From assembly GCA_029204225.1 (NCBI GenBank), contig CM055102.1, positions 15,992,229 to 16,056,228 on the forward strand: a DNA stretch of 64,000 nucleotides, in the 5' to 3' direction. Of the stretch, positions 10,560 through 20,352 are shown in pieces (position 1 is the stretch's first letter; each line of letters starts with the position of its first letter). A model generated the notes under the pieces. That model saw only the letters and a list, made by a program, of their open reading frames with translations, was not told the DNA's origin and did not search any database. Position numbers and translations under genes: made by a program. The stretch is from Diphasiastrum complanatum. Lineage: Eukaryota > Streptophyta > Lycopodiopsida > Lycopodiales > Lycopodiaceae.

Positions 10560-12253
10560 TCATATGCCGGTCACTACTAAAGATAGAAAACTAATTAATT
10601 GTACAATAATTATGGTATCACATTTGAAGCTTATAAAATGTAAATCAGATCCAAACTAGTTTCTAATATAGATTTCTTAGCTAGATGAATAGCACTCTAG
10701 CACACCTAATCACTGTAGGCTTACTCTACAGGATGCCGATATCTTCTCTCATCCTTCTTAGCCAAACTGCCTCTTGTGTAGCTGGGCATAGGACCTTTTT
10801 ATTTTACTTTTATCATAAAAAGAGCAATTGTTTCTATTTCTTGCTGGACCAAGAAAATACACCATTGCCAAAATGAAATATATAGCTAGTGGCGGATCTT
10901 CTATCATCTATACAACTTGACAAAATTGAATATACAAAGCCTTATAAAACTAGTAAAGCTAGTTTTCTCTCATACAACATTCATGGGTGGGTGTTCCCTT
11001 AATGTAGCGAAGAATTCTCTTCGTTGCCTTCCAATGAGTTTTCCTAGGTGTAGCCGTGAATTGGTTACAATTACAACATAGCTTATGTTAGGACAAATAG
11101 TTGCAAGATAGATTAAGGAACCAACTAATTGACGAAAAAACATGGCGTCAACTAGCGTACACTTATCCTGATTAGATAGTTTTTAGCAACCTCCACAATT
11201 GTAGAAATTGGCTTATTGTCGCACAACTTGAAGCAACTTAGAATTTCATTCACATACTTCATTTGCATGAGTGTGATGCCATCATGTCTTTGCCAAATTT
11301 CCACTCTCAAATAATAGGGCATCAATCCAAGATCATTCATATCAAAACTGAAAGATAAGTCATTCTTGATTGCACTAATCAACTCCTCATCATTACATGT
11401 GATATCGTCTACATATAACACCATTAGTGTGGTGTTGGAGTCACAAGCATAGTAATAAAGATTGAAATATGAAGAAGTGCATAGAAGGTAATCGTCGAAG
11501 TGGCTATACCAAGCACAAGGTACTTGTTTCAGGCCATACAAGGCCTTCTTCAATTTGCATACTTTGTCTTCCATGCATTATATCACAAAACCACTTGGTT
11601 GCTCTATATACACTTCCTCTACTTACCATTTAAAAAAATGAACTTTACAGCCATTTGATGTAGATTCCATCCAAACAACACCGCCAAGGCGATAACCATA
11701 TGAAGTGTGTTCGATTTGGCTACGGGAGCAAATGTCTCTTCGTAGTCAATCGGAGCCCTTCACTACAAGTCTTGCCTTGTATTTTGCAAGAGTTCCATCG
11801 ACATTGCCTTTTCTTGTATACTCATTTATAAACAGTGGGGCTTTTGTCCTTTGGAAGGTCTACTATCTCCCAAGTATCATGGCGTGTGATGGAATCAACC
11901 TCCTCTTGCATTGCTTTCTTCCAAATCTCTTGATCCTTGGCCTCCTCAAAGCAAGAGAATTCAATAGATAGAATGATGTTGCTCATGAGTGCAAGCTTAA
12001 CTTTAAATCTATCAAGTTCCACCTTCTCTCTTGTGGAACATCATAGCTCTCCCTCTTTGCTAGACTCGGCAACCTTGCCTTTCATGAGATTTGTATACCA
12101 TTTATGTAGCTTATGTTGAGGCAATCCATTGCGAGGTGAATAAGTGTCCCAAGGCGCATCCTTTTCCTTCCTCTTATCACTTGCAACTTTGTTCTTTTTG
12201 TTATGTCCATGTCTTGCATGAAGGATTCAAAATAGTCCTTGACATAGATATCT
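10560..12253 (-). pseudogene. Copia I: RT and RNase H half of a split element
   Basis: Reading right to left on the minus strand: an integrase-core scrap (YFESFMQDMDITKRTKLQVI), the RT start (KKAMQEEVDSITRHDTWEIV), LAKYKARLVVKG, a 140-codon RT frame (11574-11152) with [16 protein letters not shown] and the catalytic YVDDI, then broken RNase H blocks (VGSLIYLATICPNISYVV, RRILRYIKGTPTHE, DRRSATSYIFHFGNG, ATQEAVWLRRMREDIG) down to about 10560. Many stops and shifts. The 5' side ends abruptly at the LTR of gypsy J. The missing upstream integrase region reappears at 18084-18345, so this is one copia cut by J. No LTR is seen at its 3' end, where copia H starts. Confidence 0.8.
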
Positions 12254-12683
12254 GATACTCCAATGTACGAGATTATTAGTTCCACCACGTCATTTCATAC
12301 TAGGCCAGTAATGTAATTAATAACCTTGTGAGGGCGCAAATGCTCTAATTGGACCTACGGAGCTAGTGCATGGTGATTGACTTTTTTTGGTGCAAGAATA
12401 GGAGGTCAATTGCTTTTAGAGTGGTCTTGGGGATCCTAGAAGAAACATTCCTCAGTTTTTGGGGCCTATATCTCCTGTAAGAACTCGCTCCCCATTCAAT
12501 TTTATGTTTTCTAAGGCCAGGATTCTCTCCTCTCTTGCATTCGATCATCATGGCTCGGGGCTGAAACGGGTAGGGATTTGACTATCAGTTTCATGTTGGT
12601 TGGGTGGTTTGGCTCCACAGGCATCTTGTTTGTTGGATGCAACAAGATCTTGAAAGATCTTCACTTGGTGATCGTTATAGCAA
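12254..12683 (+). repeat. 5' LTR of gypsy J (5' truncated)
   Basis: Aligns with about 975-1391 of the first LTR copy (shared GATTATTAGTT, AGGCCAG, AATAGGAGGTCAATTG, CTCCTCTCTTGCATTC). The following bases CAATATCAAAACAAGGTTG look like the usual TGGTATCAGAGC-AAGGTTG primer-site region after several changes, mostly G to A. Confidence 0.75.
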
Positions 12684-14380
12684 TATCAAAACAAGGTTGT
12701 GCATCAATTTAAAAGTGGAGTCCAAATTCTTGCTTTTTGTAGCTTTTTGGTAGGATCTCCTTGATTTTTACTTCGACCTCCAAGTAAGTGACTTCTCTGA
12801 CTTGGATTGGCTTTCAGCCTAATGATCATTATTATGAATTTTTTTTCCATAGAAAATTATGGAAATTTATAGATTTTTTACGGTTTTTGAGCTAGTATTC
12901 AATGTTTTGGCTTGAAATTTATCAAAGCTACTATTCCTAGACATTTTTTTCAGGTTTTTACTTGTTGTTTTACAATCATTATGATAGAATCTAATGATTT
13001 CATGCCAATATGATCAAAATTGGGTCTAGATGGTGATTTTTGGTCAAAATTAGACAATTTTGAGCTAGAAATAGGCTATATGGACCAATATTGATCTAAA
13101 TAAAAAAAAATTGTGTGCTTTCATATAGCCAAATTACAATAGATTAGGTCTAATCACACTTGCATGTGGATTAGATCCACAAGATCTTGATGAAAAAGTA
13201 GAAAAAGAATGTCAAATAACAAGATTTTTTTCTCATTATTTTTGGAGTTTTTCTCAAAATCATTGAACAAAACTTTGCATGCACATTTTTAGCTATGTAA
13301 TGAATCTATCCAGGGGATGTCACAAATTTTGGTAGGAATCAGTCACCATTAAGGGCCCCAAAAAGTCAAAATTTAGTGTATTTTTGATGATTTTTGAGCA
13401 TGAATAACTCTTGATAGTGGATCTAAGATCTCTGAACCTATATACAAGTTGAAATATAGGTAGTATTGCCTATGATTTGAGCCCTCATACATCCAATATG
13501 GTGGTGAGAGGCTTAGGTACCGATCTCCCGAACGTTTGCTTGATGGTGCCCTCCATAGAAGCTAGTTTTAGTTAATTTGAGCCTTTTTTGGTGAAATCTC
13601 TTTGTGGAAGCATGCCCTCCTACTGGTTTTTTGGGTTGTTATAGCTCTTAGGTGTGAAGCTCAAGTGGTAGAGTGACATGGCAATCATCTTGCTAACCTA
13701 CTCTCCCTCTATACCGTGTTTAACAACGACCAATTTGATGTCCTGTAGAACAAATTATGGCCCAAAAATTTGGCATTTTTTAGTGCTAAATTTGCAAAAT
13801 TTCTGTAATGTTCTGACTGCATGTTGGTATATAAAGTAAGAGTGTGCATTCCCAATGGTGAAAGTACTTTTTTGTATCAGTTTGCATGTCCGGGCACATG
13901 GTACTTGAGTGTTATAGTAGTTTGATTAGAAGAATTTCATGCATGAATACAGTTTTTGTAAAACTAGTTAAAAAACCGATTTCTCAATTGTTAGGCAATT
14001 TACGTAATTCTTTTTTGATTTTTTTAATAAATCATTGCAACTCATTTCTAATGAATGATGTCGGATGTTTCGGAATCGATTCGAAATGGGATGGCAACTG
14101 TGGAACTGATAAAATGATGCTAGTAACCGATTTTCACAGTTTTGGTGCATATTGAATTCAAAAATCCCCGATACGTAAATTTTTTAAAGATCCATCAAAG
14201 TTTGAAATTGTTCAAAGTCTATCATATATTGATTTAACGGAATCAACTTAAAAAAGTGAAAGAACTTGTTGAGATGTAATTAGCCAGTAATAAAGTCTAG
14301 TTTATTTTCATTTTGGTTGAAGATTTTTGATTTGTTGACTGATTTAAGCCCAACAATTAAGTCAGGCACTTAATGAAATG
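12684..14380 (+). other. Leader of gypsy J, no gene
   Basis: About 1.7 kb of AT-rich sequence with no convincing open frame. The 89-codon frame at 13886-14155 has no recognisable domain. The length is long for a leader, so it may include unrecognised insertions. Confidence 0.4.
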
Positions 14381-15790
14381 AACAATCGAAAGAATTTGAG
14401 AGATCAGCAATTGTAAGTGTTGTTAAATCAAGTAAAGACTTTGTCTTCACTGAATCTGTAATTTCAACCAAAACCATATTCTGGGGAGAAGAAAGAGAAG
14501 AAGCTTGAGATTGTAGATGATTGGTTAACCAAGTGTATGAGTTATTTTAATCTACATGCAATTTTTGAAGAGAAAAGATCAAGAGCATGGTTCTGTCTTT
14601 ACAGAAAAGGCTTCGTCGTGGTGGCATGACTTGCAACCCAAGCCTACTACATGAGAAAAATGTTAGACATAACTAAACATTCAACTCTCAGTTTAGTAGT
14701 CACTAGTTAACCGTGAGCTCAAATCTGTAAGGCCCTCGTTATGAGGAGAAGCCATTATTGAGCACGGTTGTTAGTATGGGGTCTAATGTGAGACCATGAT
14801 GGTTATGAGACAGCTGGATTGCATAGTAGGAAGTCCGCGGGGTTTGGGGGGCGAAGCCCCCCTAGAAACAGGGGGTCCAGGGGGCGGTAGCCCCCCGGCG
14901 AGGGGTTTGGGAGGTAGAGCCCCCCAACGGCAGGGTCCGGGGCCCCCGACGGTACAGCCTCTTCATCATTTGGCCTTCCAACTCCTTATGCGAATACACA
15001 CTTTTGGTGTTTTGCATCTCTTTTGTCACTTGGCTTTTCGCTCTCTCTGATGGTGATCGCCACTATATAGCTACCACGTTGAGAAGCATTCCTCGATAGT
15101 TGAAGCATTCTATTTATTGTAGATCAGTCATCCAGAGTCTATTCGAGATCGCCATTGAAGCCCTTCTCTAGGGTGCACGAATTGGATAGCACCATCATCA
15201 TATGTATTGGCTTTATTATTAGATTTTCAAATTCGAGTTTATTGTTTCTTGTCTATGCTGAATTCAATTGTCAATTATAATAAAAAAATTCATGGAAGAG
15301 TTCAGAAAATTATTTGCTATTACAAACGATTCAGATATTACCAAAGATTCGCAAGTTGCATAATGGAGACCAAGAGTTTAGACTCTTATTTCCAAGAATT
15401 TGTGGATTTATGAAACAAAGTTCTATTATTTGATTCAAAACTAGCCCTTTGGTAGTTTATCCTAGATCTGCTAGCAAACTACTGTAATGAATGTAAGCGA
15501 AACGTGTTTATGATGATGTCGTACAAGTTGCGAAAGCTTATGATTCCACGGTGGTTGCATCCAGGAAGCAGTTTCAGGCTAATCCACTGGTACCCAACCC
15601 AAAGAAGAGAAAAACAAAATGAGTTTGTGACAAAAATAAGTCAAATATTTTGATGAACTTGATCAGATGGCATTAGAATATAAGCAAAAGAAACATATGT
15701 CTCGGAAGCAGGCTAAGAAAGCAAATGTATGTTTTGTATGTAACAAGCCTAAACATGGGATGAAGTTGCCTGGAGCGAAAGAAACTTGCA
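14381..15790 (+). pseudogene. Gypsy J gag, interrupted
   Basis: The first half (14450-14655) reads PKPYSGEKKEKK, IVDDWLTKCMSYFNLHAIFEEKRS and KASSWWHDLQP. This matches the FxGExxxxxxDDWLxxMExYFxxxxIxEExKxxxAxxxLxGxAxxWW core of plant gypsy Gag. A foreign LTR-like block follows. From about 15280 the second half resumes (EFRKLF, RFASCIMETKSLDSYFQEFVDL), ending in a damaged zinc knuckle (KANVCFVCNKPKHGMKLPG) near 15720-15770. Several stops. Gag would assemble the cytoplasmic particle of the element. Confidence 0.7.
14661..15280 (+). repeat. Solo-LTR-like insertion with G-rich hairpin cluster
   Basis: The block starts TGTTAGACATAAC, interrupts J gag, and ends in an A-rich run where gag resumes. 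Its middle (14833-14955) is strikingly GC-rich in AT-rich surroundings. It holds at least three hairpins of the form G5-6 / CGAAG, CGGTAG or GTAGAG / C5-6 (about 14846-14862, 14880-14896, 14910-14926), with G-runs able to form quadruplexes. A TATA-like CACTATATAG lies at about 15060. The right boundary and the target duplication (A-rich both sides) are not firm. The 84-codon frame through the GC-rich part is a by-product. Confidence 0.5.
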
Positions 15791-15879
15791 GTTTAAGTCA
15801 TTGAGATGCCAGGTAAAGAAAATCTAAAATTGAAAATTGATAGAATCAATTGTGAGTGTAAATGTTCATTTAGTACTAC

Positions 15880-16290
15880 TTCGTTCTTGCCTAATATATT
15901 ATTTTGTCTAAAAGGCACAGTTAAGGGACATGAAGTTAGTATTGGTGGATAGTAGTTCGTCTCATAATTTCATTAATTTCTGCCTTATGCAGAAACTTGG
16001 TCTAGAAACTGAAGCTAGTGATTATAGATATAAGGTATATCTAGCTTCATGTGCAGAGTTGGAGACTTGGGATGTCAGAGTTCTAAAGCTCCCAATTTGA
16101 TTCAAGACTGCGTAGAGTTAATTAGTTTTTATGTTTTAGATTTAGCACGTATGGATATAATTCTAGGGTATGCATGGTTATTTAATAAATCTTATAATAT
16201 TGGATTTGAGAAGCATGTGCTCACATTTCAGGAGGGGAATAATGTAGTTACATTGTTTGAGATAGATACGTACATCCATCTAGGATGATT
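15880..16290 (+). pseudogene. Gypsy J aspartic protease remnant
   Basis: Around 15935-16015 frames give LVDSSSSHNFINFCLMQKLGLE, the DSGSSHNFI-type active site of plant gypsy proteases with the catalytic D kept but the following glycine lost. The 79-codon frame 16049-16288 continues with VELISFYVLDLARMDIILGYAWLF, matching the LxLxxxDxILGMDWL end of the protease fold. It would mature Gag-Pol. A frameshift separates the two parts. Confidence 0.7.
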
Positions 16291-16479
16291 TCAATGATTA
16301 ATATAATGAAAAAAAATTATTCACAGTATGAAGCTTATTCTTTGTTTGCCAAACCCATTTTGGATTTTTTTTTTAAATGCATCTAAGTAGTTGACATCAA
16401 TTAGGCAATTGCTTTTAGGTTGCTTTTGCTTTTGCTTTTTGGCATAGACTAACTTAGTGGACTTAGATCAGGAGCAAAT

Positions 16480-17220
16480 AGAGAAGAATTAGATCATAGA
16501 TAAATTTGATGATGTTTTTCCAACTGAATTACCTCATTGTATACCACCTTCTAGGTTAGTAGACCACATGATTGAGTTAATTCCAGGTAGTCACCCTATC
16601 TCTAGAAAACTGTATCGATTTTCTCAGAAAGAGGAGATAGAGATTACTAATCAAATTGAAAATTATCTTAAGATGTGTCATATACAACCTAGTAAGTCAC
16701 CTTGGCGTGCTCCTATTCTTCTAAAAGTGAAGAAAGATGGAGGATTCCAGATGTGTGTGGATTACAAGGGGTTGAATAAGGTAACTATTAAGAATAAATA
16801 TCCATTGCCCCGAATGGATGATTTGGTAGATCAATTAGGTGGAGCTAAATACTTCACAAAAATAGATCTCAAAATCAAATATCATCATATTGAAATTTAT
16901 ATAAACGATGTGCAAAATACTAGATTTCCCAATGAGATTTGGTTATTATGACTTCCTAGTATTTCCTTTTGGGTTGACGAATGCACCTGCGACATTTCAA
17001 TAGATGATGAGAACAATATATTCCGTCCATATCTAGGTCAATTCATAGTTGTATTTTAGACGATAGATTGTTTTGCGAATTCTCAAAAGAGAAAAGCTAT
17101 TTGCTAAAGAATCCAAGTGTGAATTCTTTAAGCATGAGTTAGTATATCTTGGTCATAAGATCACCCCAGAAGGGTTGAAGTTGACAGTGCTTGAGTGGCT
17201 GACACCGAAGACAGTTAGAG
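16480..17220 (+). pseudogene. Gypsy J reverse transcriptase (partial)
   Basis: The 127-codon frame 16568-16951 contains the gypsy RT N-terminus: a DHMIELIPGSHPISRKLYRF-type entry, then SPWRAPILLKVKKDGGFQMCVDYKGLNKVTIKNKYPLPRMDDLVDQLGGAKYFTKIDLK. After a shift, FPFGLTNAPATF is recognisable at 16965-17005. The YVDD box is not readable (the region near 17040 is broken), but the post-catalytic KCEFFKHELVYLGHKIT block follows at 17110-17165. RNase H is essentially missing, the sequence jumping to integrase near 17220. Confidence 0.85.
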
Positions 17221-17239
17221 AAAGTAAATCTTTTGTCGA

Positions 17240-17890
17240 TTTAATAAGAAGATTGTGGAATAGTTCACCATTCGAGGTGGTTTGCTATTTTAGAGAGAAA
17301 GTTTGTGTACCAAGAGATGACTTAGTTTTAGTTCTGTTGATCATCCTAAATCAGATGGATAGACTGAGAGAACTAATCAAACTAAGGAGGATATGTTGAT
17401 GACATATGTGTCTCACGAAAAACCTCACTGGGAGAACCACATTCCTTTAATTGAGTTTGCTTACAATAGTAGAAAATTTTGTTACGTTTATAGTTCATTC
17501 ATGCTAATGTACGATTTTCAACCTAGATCTTTGGTAAATGTGGAGACGAAGACTGTTAAGATTCAAAAAGTTGCAGATTTCCTACATGATATGCAAAAGA
17601 TGTTGCAAGTGGCATGTGATAGTAGTTTGTTTGTGAGGATAATAGCACACATGCAAAAGTTCCTTTCAACACCCTGCTCACTTTAGCCACTAGTTTCTTC
17701 GTAGAGCTAAGCACTATGTCGAAGATCTCCCAAAGAGTTTAAAGTTGATGACTGGGTATATCTTAGAATTTCAAAAGATTCTAGGACTATGCATACAAGA
17801 AAGCGATATAAGCTATCTACCAGATATTGTGGATTGTTTCGGATTATTAACAAAATTGGTTCTTTAGCACGAACTTGCTCTTTAGGACAA
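17240..17890 (+). pseudogene. Gypsy J integrase C-terminal part
   Basis: Broken frames read a SFVDLIRRLWNS-like jump, then HPKSDGQTE-like sequence at 17345-17370, then HWENHIPLIEFAYNS (17428-17472), RSLVNVET, and finally EFKVDDWVYLRISKDSRT...YKLSTRYCGLFRIINKIGSLA (17735-17870), the GPY/F module that precedes the chromodomain in chromoviruses. The zinc finger and the first two catalytic aspartates are deleted. The chromodomain expected next is gone, because the sequence passes straight into the truncated 3' LTR. Confidence 0.75.
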
Positions 17891-17892
17891 GT

Positions 17893-18083
17893 CTAGAGGA
17901 GATATTCCTCAGCTTTTGGGGGGGTCTATATCTCTTGTAAGAACTCGCCCATCTCCCCATTTAGTTTTCTGTTTTTCAAGGCCAGGATCCTCTCCTCTCT
18001 TGCATTCTGTTGTCGTGGCTCGGGGGTGAAACTGTTAGGGATTAAACTATCCATTTCATGTTGGTTGGGTGGTTTGGCTCCAC
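17893..18083 (+). repeat. 3' LTR fragment of gypsy J
   Basis: About 190 bases matching 12429-12629 of the 5' LTR (CCTCAG, CTATATCTC, AAGAACTCGC, CCTCTCTTGCATTC, GGTTGGGTGGTTTGGCTCCAC). The first 250 bp and the last 50 bp of the LTR are absent. Confidence 0.8.
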
Positions 18084-18345
18084 GGTGCACTAGCTCAAGC
18101 ATTTGTTTTGCCCTTGTTTCTCCTTCCTTATTGAACTTCTCCCTGCATGACTTGCCTGGTACACACCCTTTGCAAATGGATTTTTTCTTTGTCATCCAAA
18201 TTGGGTAGAACTGTCACCATATTGAGCTTGTCAAGCTGCCTCAAGCTTTCGAAGTTTAGATGCCCTAAGCATCTATGCCACAAGTAAGACATTTTCATGT
18301 CTTAACTGAGTGGATGTCCTAAAATTATGTGAAAAAAAAAAAAGT
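18084..18345 (-). pseudogene. Copia K: GAG-pre-integrase/integrase zinc finger (other half of copia I)
   Basis: On the minus strand LWHRCLGHLNFESLRQLDKLNMVTVLPN is followed, one frame over, by CKGCVPGKSCREKFNKEGETRAKQMLELVH. This is the HHCC zinc-binding start of copia integrase with its hallmark GKxxRxxF and LELVH. It stops exactly at the edge of the gypsy J LTR. The continuation of a copia integrase core and RT lies at 12253-10560, so I and K are read as one element split by J, with a short loss of integrase core at the junction. Confidence 0.75.
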
Positions 18346-19045
18346 AATAGGTAGAATATCTTGTTAAATTGTAAAGATTTTTCACAAAACTATACAAGCT
18401 ACTCGTCTACAAATAAACAGATGGCCTCGTTTTTACTTGCTACTTAAGTAATTAAGATTTCTTTGATTTTTACTTTTACTTTGAGTATTTCTGGAGACCC
18501 TTAAGATTATTGATTAAAAAAAAGAGGATGGAAATTACTCTTGGTGACTGACTTTTTAATTAGTGGATTATCGATTTATCGACTACTTTTTCAGCTTATG
18601 ACGCTGAAATGGCACACTTATTTCCGTTATATGGGAACTTGTTAGTTGGTTCATGGATATGGGAAGAGTTTCCTTCTTATGTCGTTTGATAAAACGTTGT
18701 TTGTGATAATCGATGTGGATGGTTTGATTTTTTATAACAATGAAAGGAAGTTAGAAAATTGTTTTTAATAGGACCTTTCCTATGTTACATAAACTTTCTC
18801 TTATTGTCGATCATACATCAAGTTGTGACATGGATAACAACTAAAAGTTTGTGTAGACACTTGTAGTTCCCACAAGGATTTCCCAGTTTTCACTTGGTTA
18901 TTGTTGTGGATGGATGAAGGTGAGCATTCTCTCTTCAACCTGATTGTGTTGTGACAGGTCTAGAAAACTCCAATTCTGACTTATTTTTATTACATAACGT
19001 ATTGATTATTAGTAATTTGTTAAGTTCTGGTTAGTTTTGATAGGT
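18346..19045. other. No recognisable gene
   Basis: AT-rich, with homopolymer runs. By position it could hold the gag/protease of copia K, but no motif is readable. Confidence 0.4.
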
Positions 19046-19176
19046 TCACACATATGCACACGCATACGCACATGAACGTACACACACACAAAGTCTGGTA
19101 AGCAGAAAATTAAAAATTTCTAAAACTAGAAATATACATAAAATTGAGAAATAAACTAGGCTTACCAAATTTAACA
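19046..19176 (-). repeat. LTR start of a copia of the E family, with CA-rich run
   Basis: The minus strand begins TGTTAAATTTGGTAAGCC at 19176 and resembles the copia E LTR (4434 leftward) for about 60 bases. The 19046-19091 part is an irregular CA/CGCA repeat. Confidence 0.5.
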
Positions 19177-19419
19177 CTTATCTATCCCAACAGAAGTTAC
19201 AAGAAGCTACTTACCCAATGATAATGGATAGCTTAATTGTCATGTTAATAATGTGACCCATGAAAAGGCATAAATCGATCTATAAGTAGTTGATAGTTCA
19301 ATATTGAAACACATCGATTTCCTACCTATTTGTATATCTAGAAGGATAGTTCCCATTAACCTCAACGTTATGAAGTTGAAGTTAGGAAAAGGATCTATAT
19401 AACATGAAGATCGTAATAG

Positions 19420-19607
19420 CTTTCATGGAATATAGATTTTGAGTGCTTGATTGGCCTTCCATATGATAATTATTGGAAGAGAGAACAAAAGATTGACATT
19501 GGATGCATACCACACACCCTCAAGAAATGAATAAGCCACTGCCACTAGGAAATGAGAAGAACTAATTGTGTGAGAAATGTCAGAGATCTGACTATTATCA
19601 GACACGA
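19420..19607 (-). pseudogene. Copia RNase H scrap
   Basis: The minus frame contains SSHFLVAVAYSFLEGVWY followed by LPIIII and KANQALKI. The spacing is that of the copia RNase H block SSxEAEYxAxxxAxxEAxWxxxLL...DNQxALxI with the acidic residues lost. It lies between an E-type LTR start on the left and the LTR of D on the right. Confidence 0.4.
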
Positions 19608-19619
19608 TCTCTAATACCA
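19608..19619 (-). promoter_or_regulatory. Primer-binding site (initiator-Met type)
   Basis: The minus strand reads TGGTATTAGAGA, 10 of 12 positions equal to the common plant copia site TGGTATCAGAGC, immediately after the LTR end ...CCAACA. Its presence downstream of what is also a 3' LTR is discussed in the findings. Confidence 0.6.
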
Positions 19620-20341
19620 TGTTGGAAATCAAGAGTATGGCTGGCAGCGGAAGCTTGAGTGAGAGTGGGTAGTGTACGATCGGAAGCGCCATAGTTAGCA
19701 GCAAAAATATTCAAGATGAATGATTTAGATAAGCACAAATGAACAATACAATAGTGAGACAAAAATTGCACTCTGATCAACAACGAGTACAATTGCTTGA
19801 AGTGATAACTTCAGCTTGATAGTTGAGCGTGATAACACTGGCAACAAGAATTCTTCTAGTGAGAAGATTGATTATTAATCAACTTAGTGCATTCATAGTT
19901 GATTCTATATTACAAATATCTACTTGATAAATATCTACTTGCTAAATATCTGCATGTTAAATATCTTCTAGCATTAAATGTTATTTGCTATTTATTACAA
20001 CTGCCTTATAACAATAAATGTATGTACAATAGTTGGTGAACTGCCATAAAGTCTTTTGATAGTTTATTTGGATTTATTTTTTCCTGATGAAAAAAAGTCG
20101 ATAAAAGTCGGCTAGTTGATGGCTGGTGAAAAGTCGACAAAGTCGGATTTGATGGTGTTAGTAAATGTCGAGCAAGTCAAGTACGTCGATGTCGAGTTTG
20201 AACATATGTATATTTCTACATGAGAGAAGTCGACGACTTCGATATCTTCGATGACTTCGAAGTCAATGAAGTCAAACTTTGACAAAGTTTTCAAGATGCT
20301 CATTATTGAATGGATTTGAGGTTGAGCATTGAAATCCAACA
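19620..20341 (-). repeat. LTR of copia D (722 bp)
   Basis: On the minus strand it starts TGTTGGATTTC after a polypurine tract and ends GATTTCCAACA, a perfect TGTTGGAAATC-type inverted terminus. The first 250 bases (20090-20341) are packed with GTCGA and GAAGTC/GACTTC motifs, including the palindromes GAAGTCGACGACTTC (20226-20240) and TGACTTCGAAGTCA (20252-20265). Confidence 0.8.
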
Positions 20342-20352
20342 CTCCCCCTTAA
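20342..20352 (-). promoter_or_regulatory. Polypurine tract of copia D
   Basis: The minus strand TTAAGGGGGAG directly precedes TGTTGG. Almost the same tract occurs in copia A (TTAAGGAGGAG) and A2 (TTAAGAGGGGG), showing that the three are related. Confidence 0.8.

Larger units (their letters stand above)
12254..18083 (+). mobile_element. Ty3/gypsy element J (chromovirus type, degenerate)
   Basis: Two partial LTRs of the 906-1391 family (12254-12683 and 17893-18083) flank, on one strand, a leader, gag, protease, RT and integrase in gypsy order (integrase after RT). It sits inside copia I/K on the opposite strand: integrase-core sequence of the copia stops at the left edge and integrase zinc-finger sequence resumes at the right edge. 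The 5' LTR lacks about its first 70 bp and the 3' LTR lacks about its first 250 bp, together with the chromodomain. Most of the RT C-terminus/RNase H is deleted. Confidence 0.8.

Noticed and set aside
14796-15050. 84-codon Gly/Pro-rich frame
   Set aside because: It runs through the G/C hairpin cluster. Its composition is dictated by the G and C runs, and no domain is present.
19608-19619. tRNA gene near the primer-binding sites
   Set aside because: Only the 12-18-base primer complements are present here and at the other LTRs. No cloverleaf or A/B boxes can be read around them.
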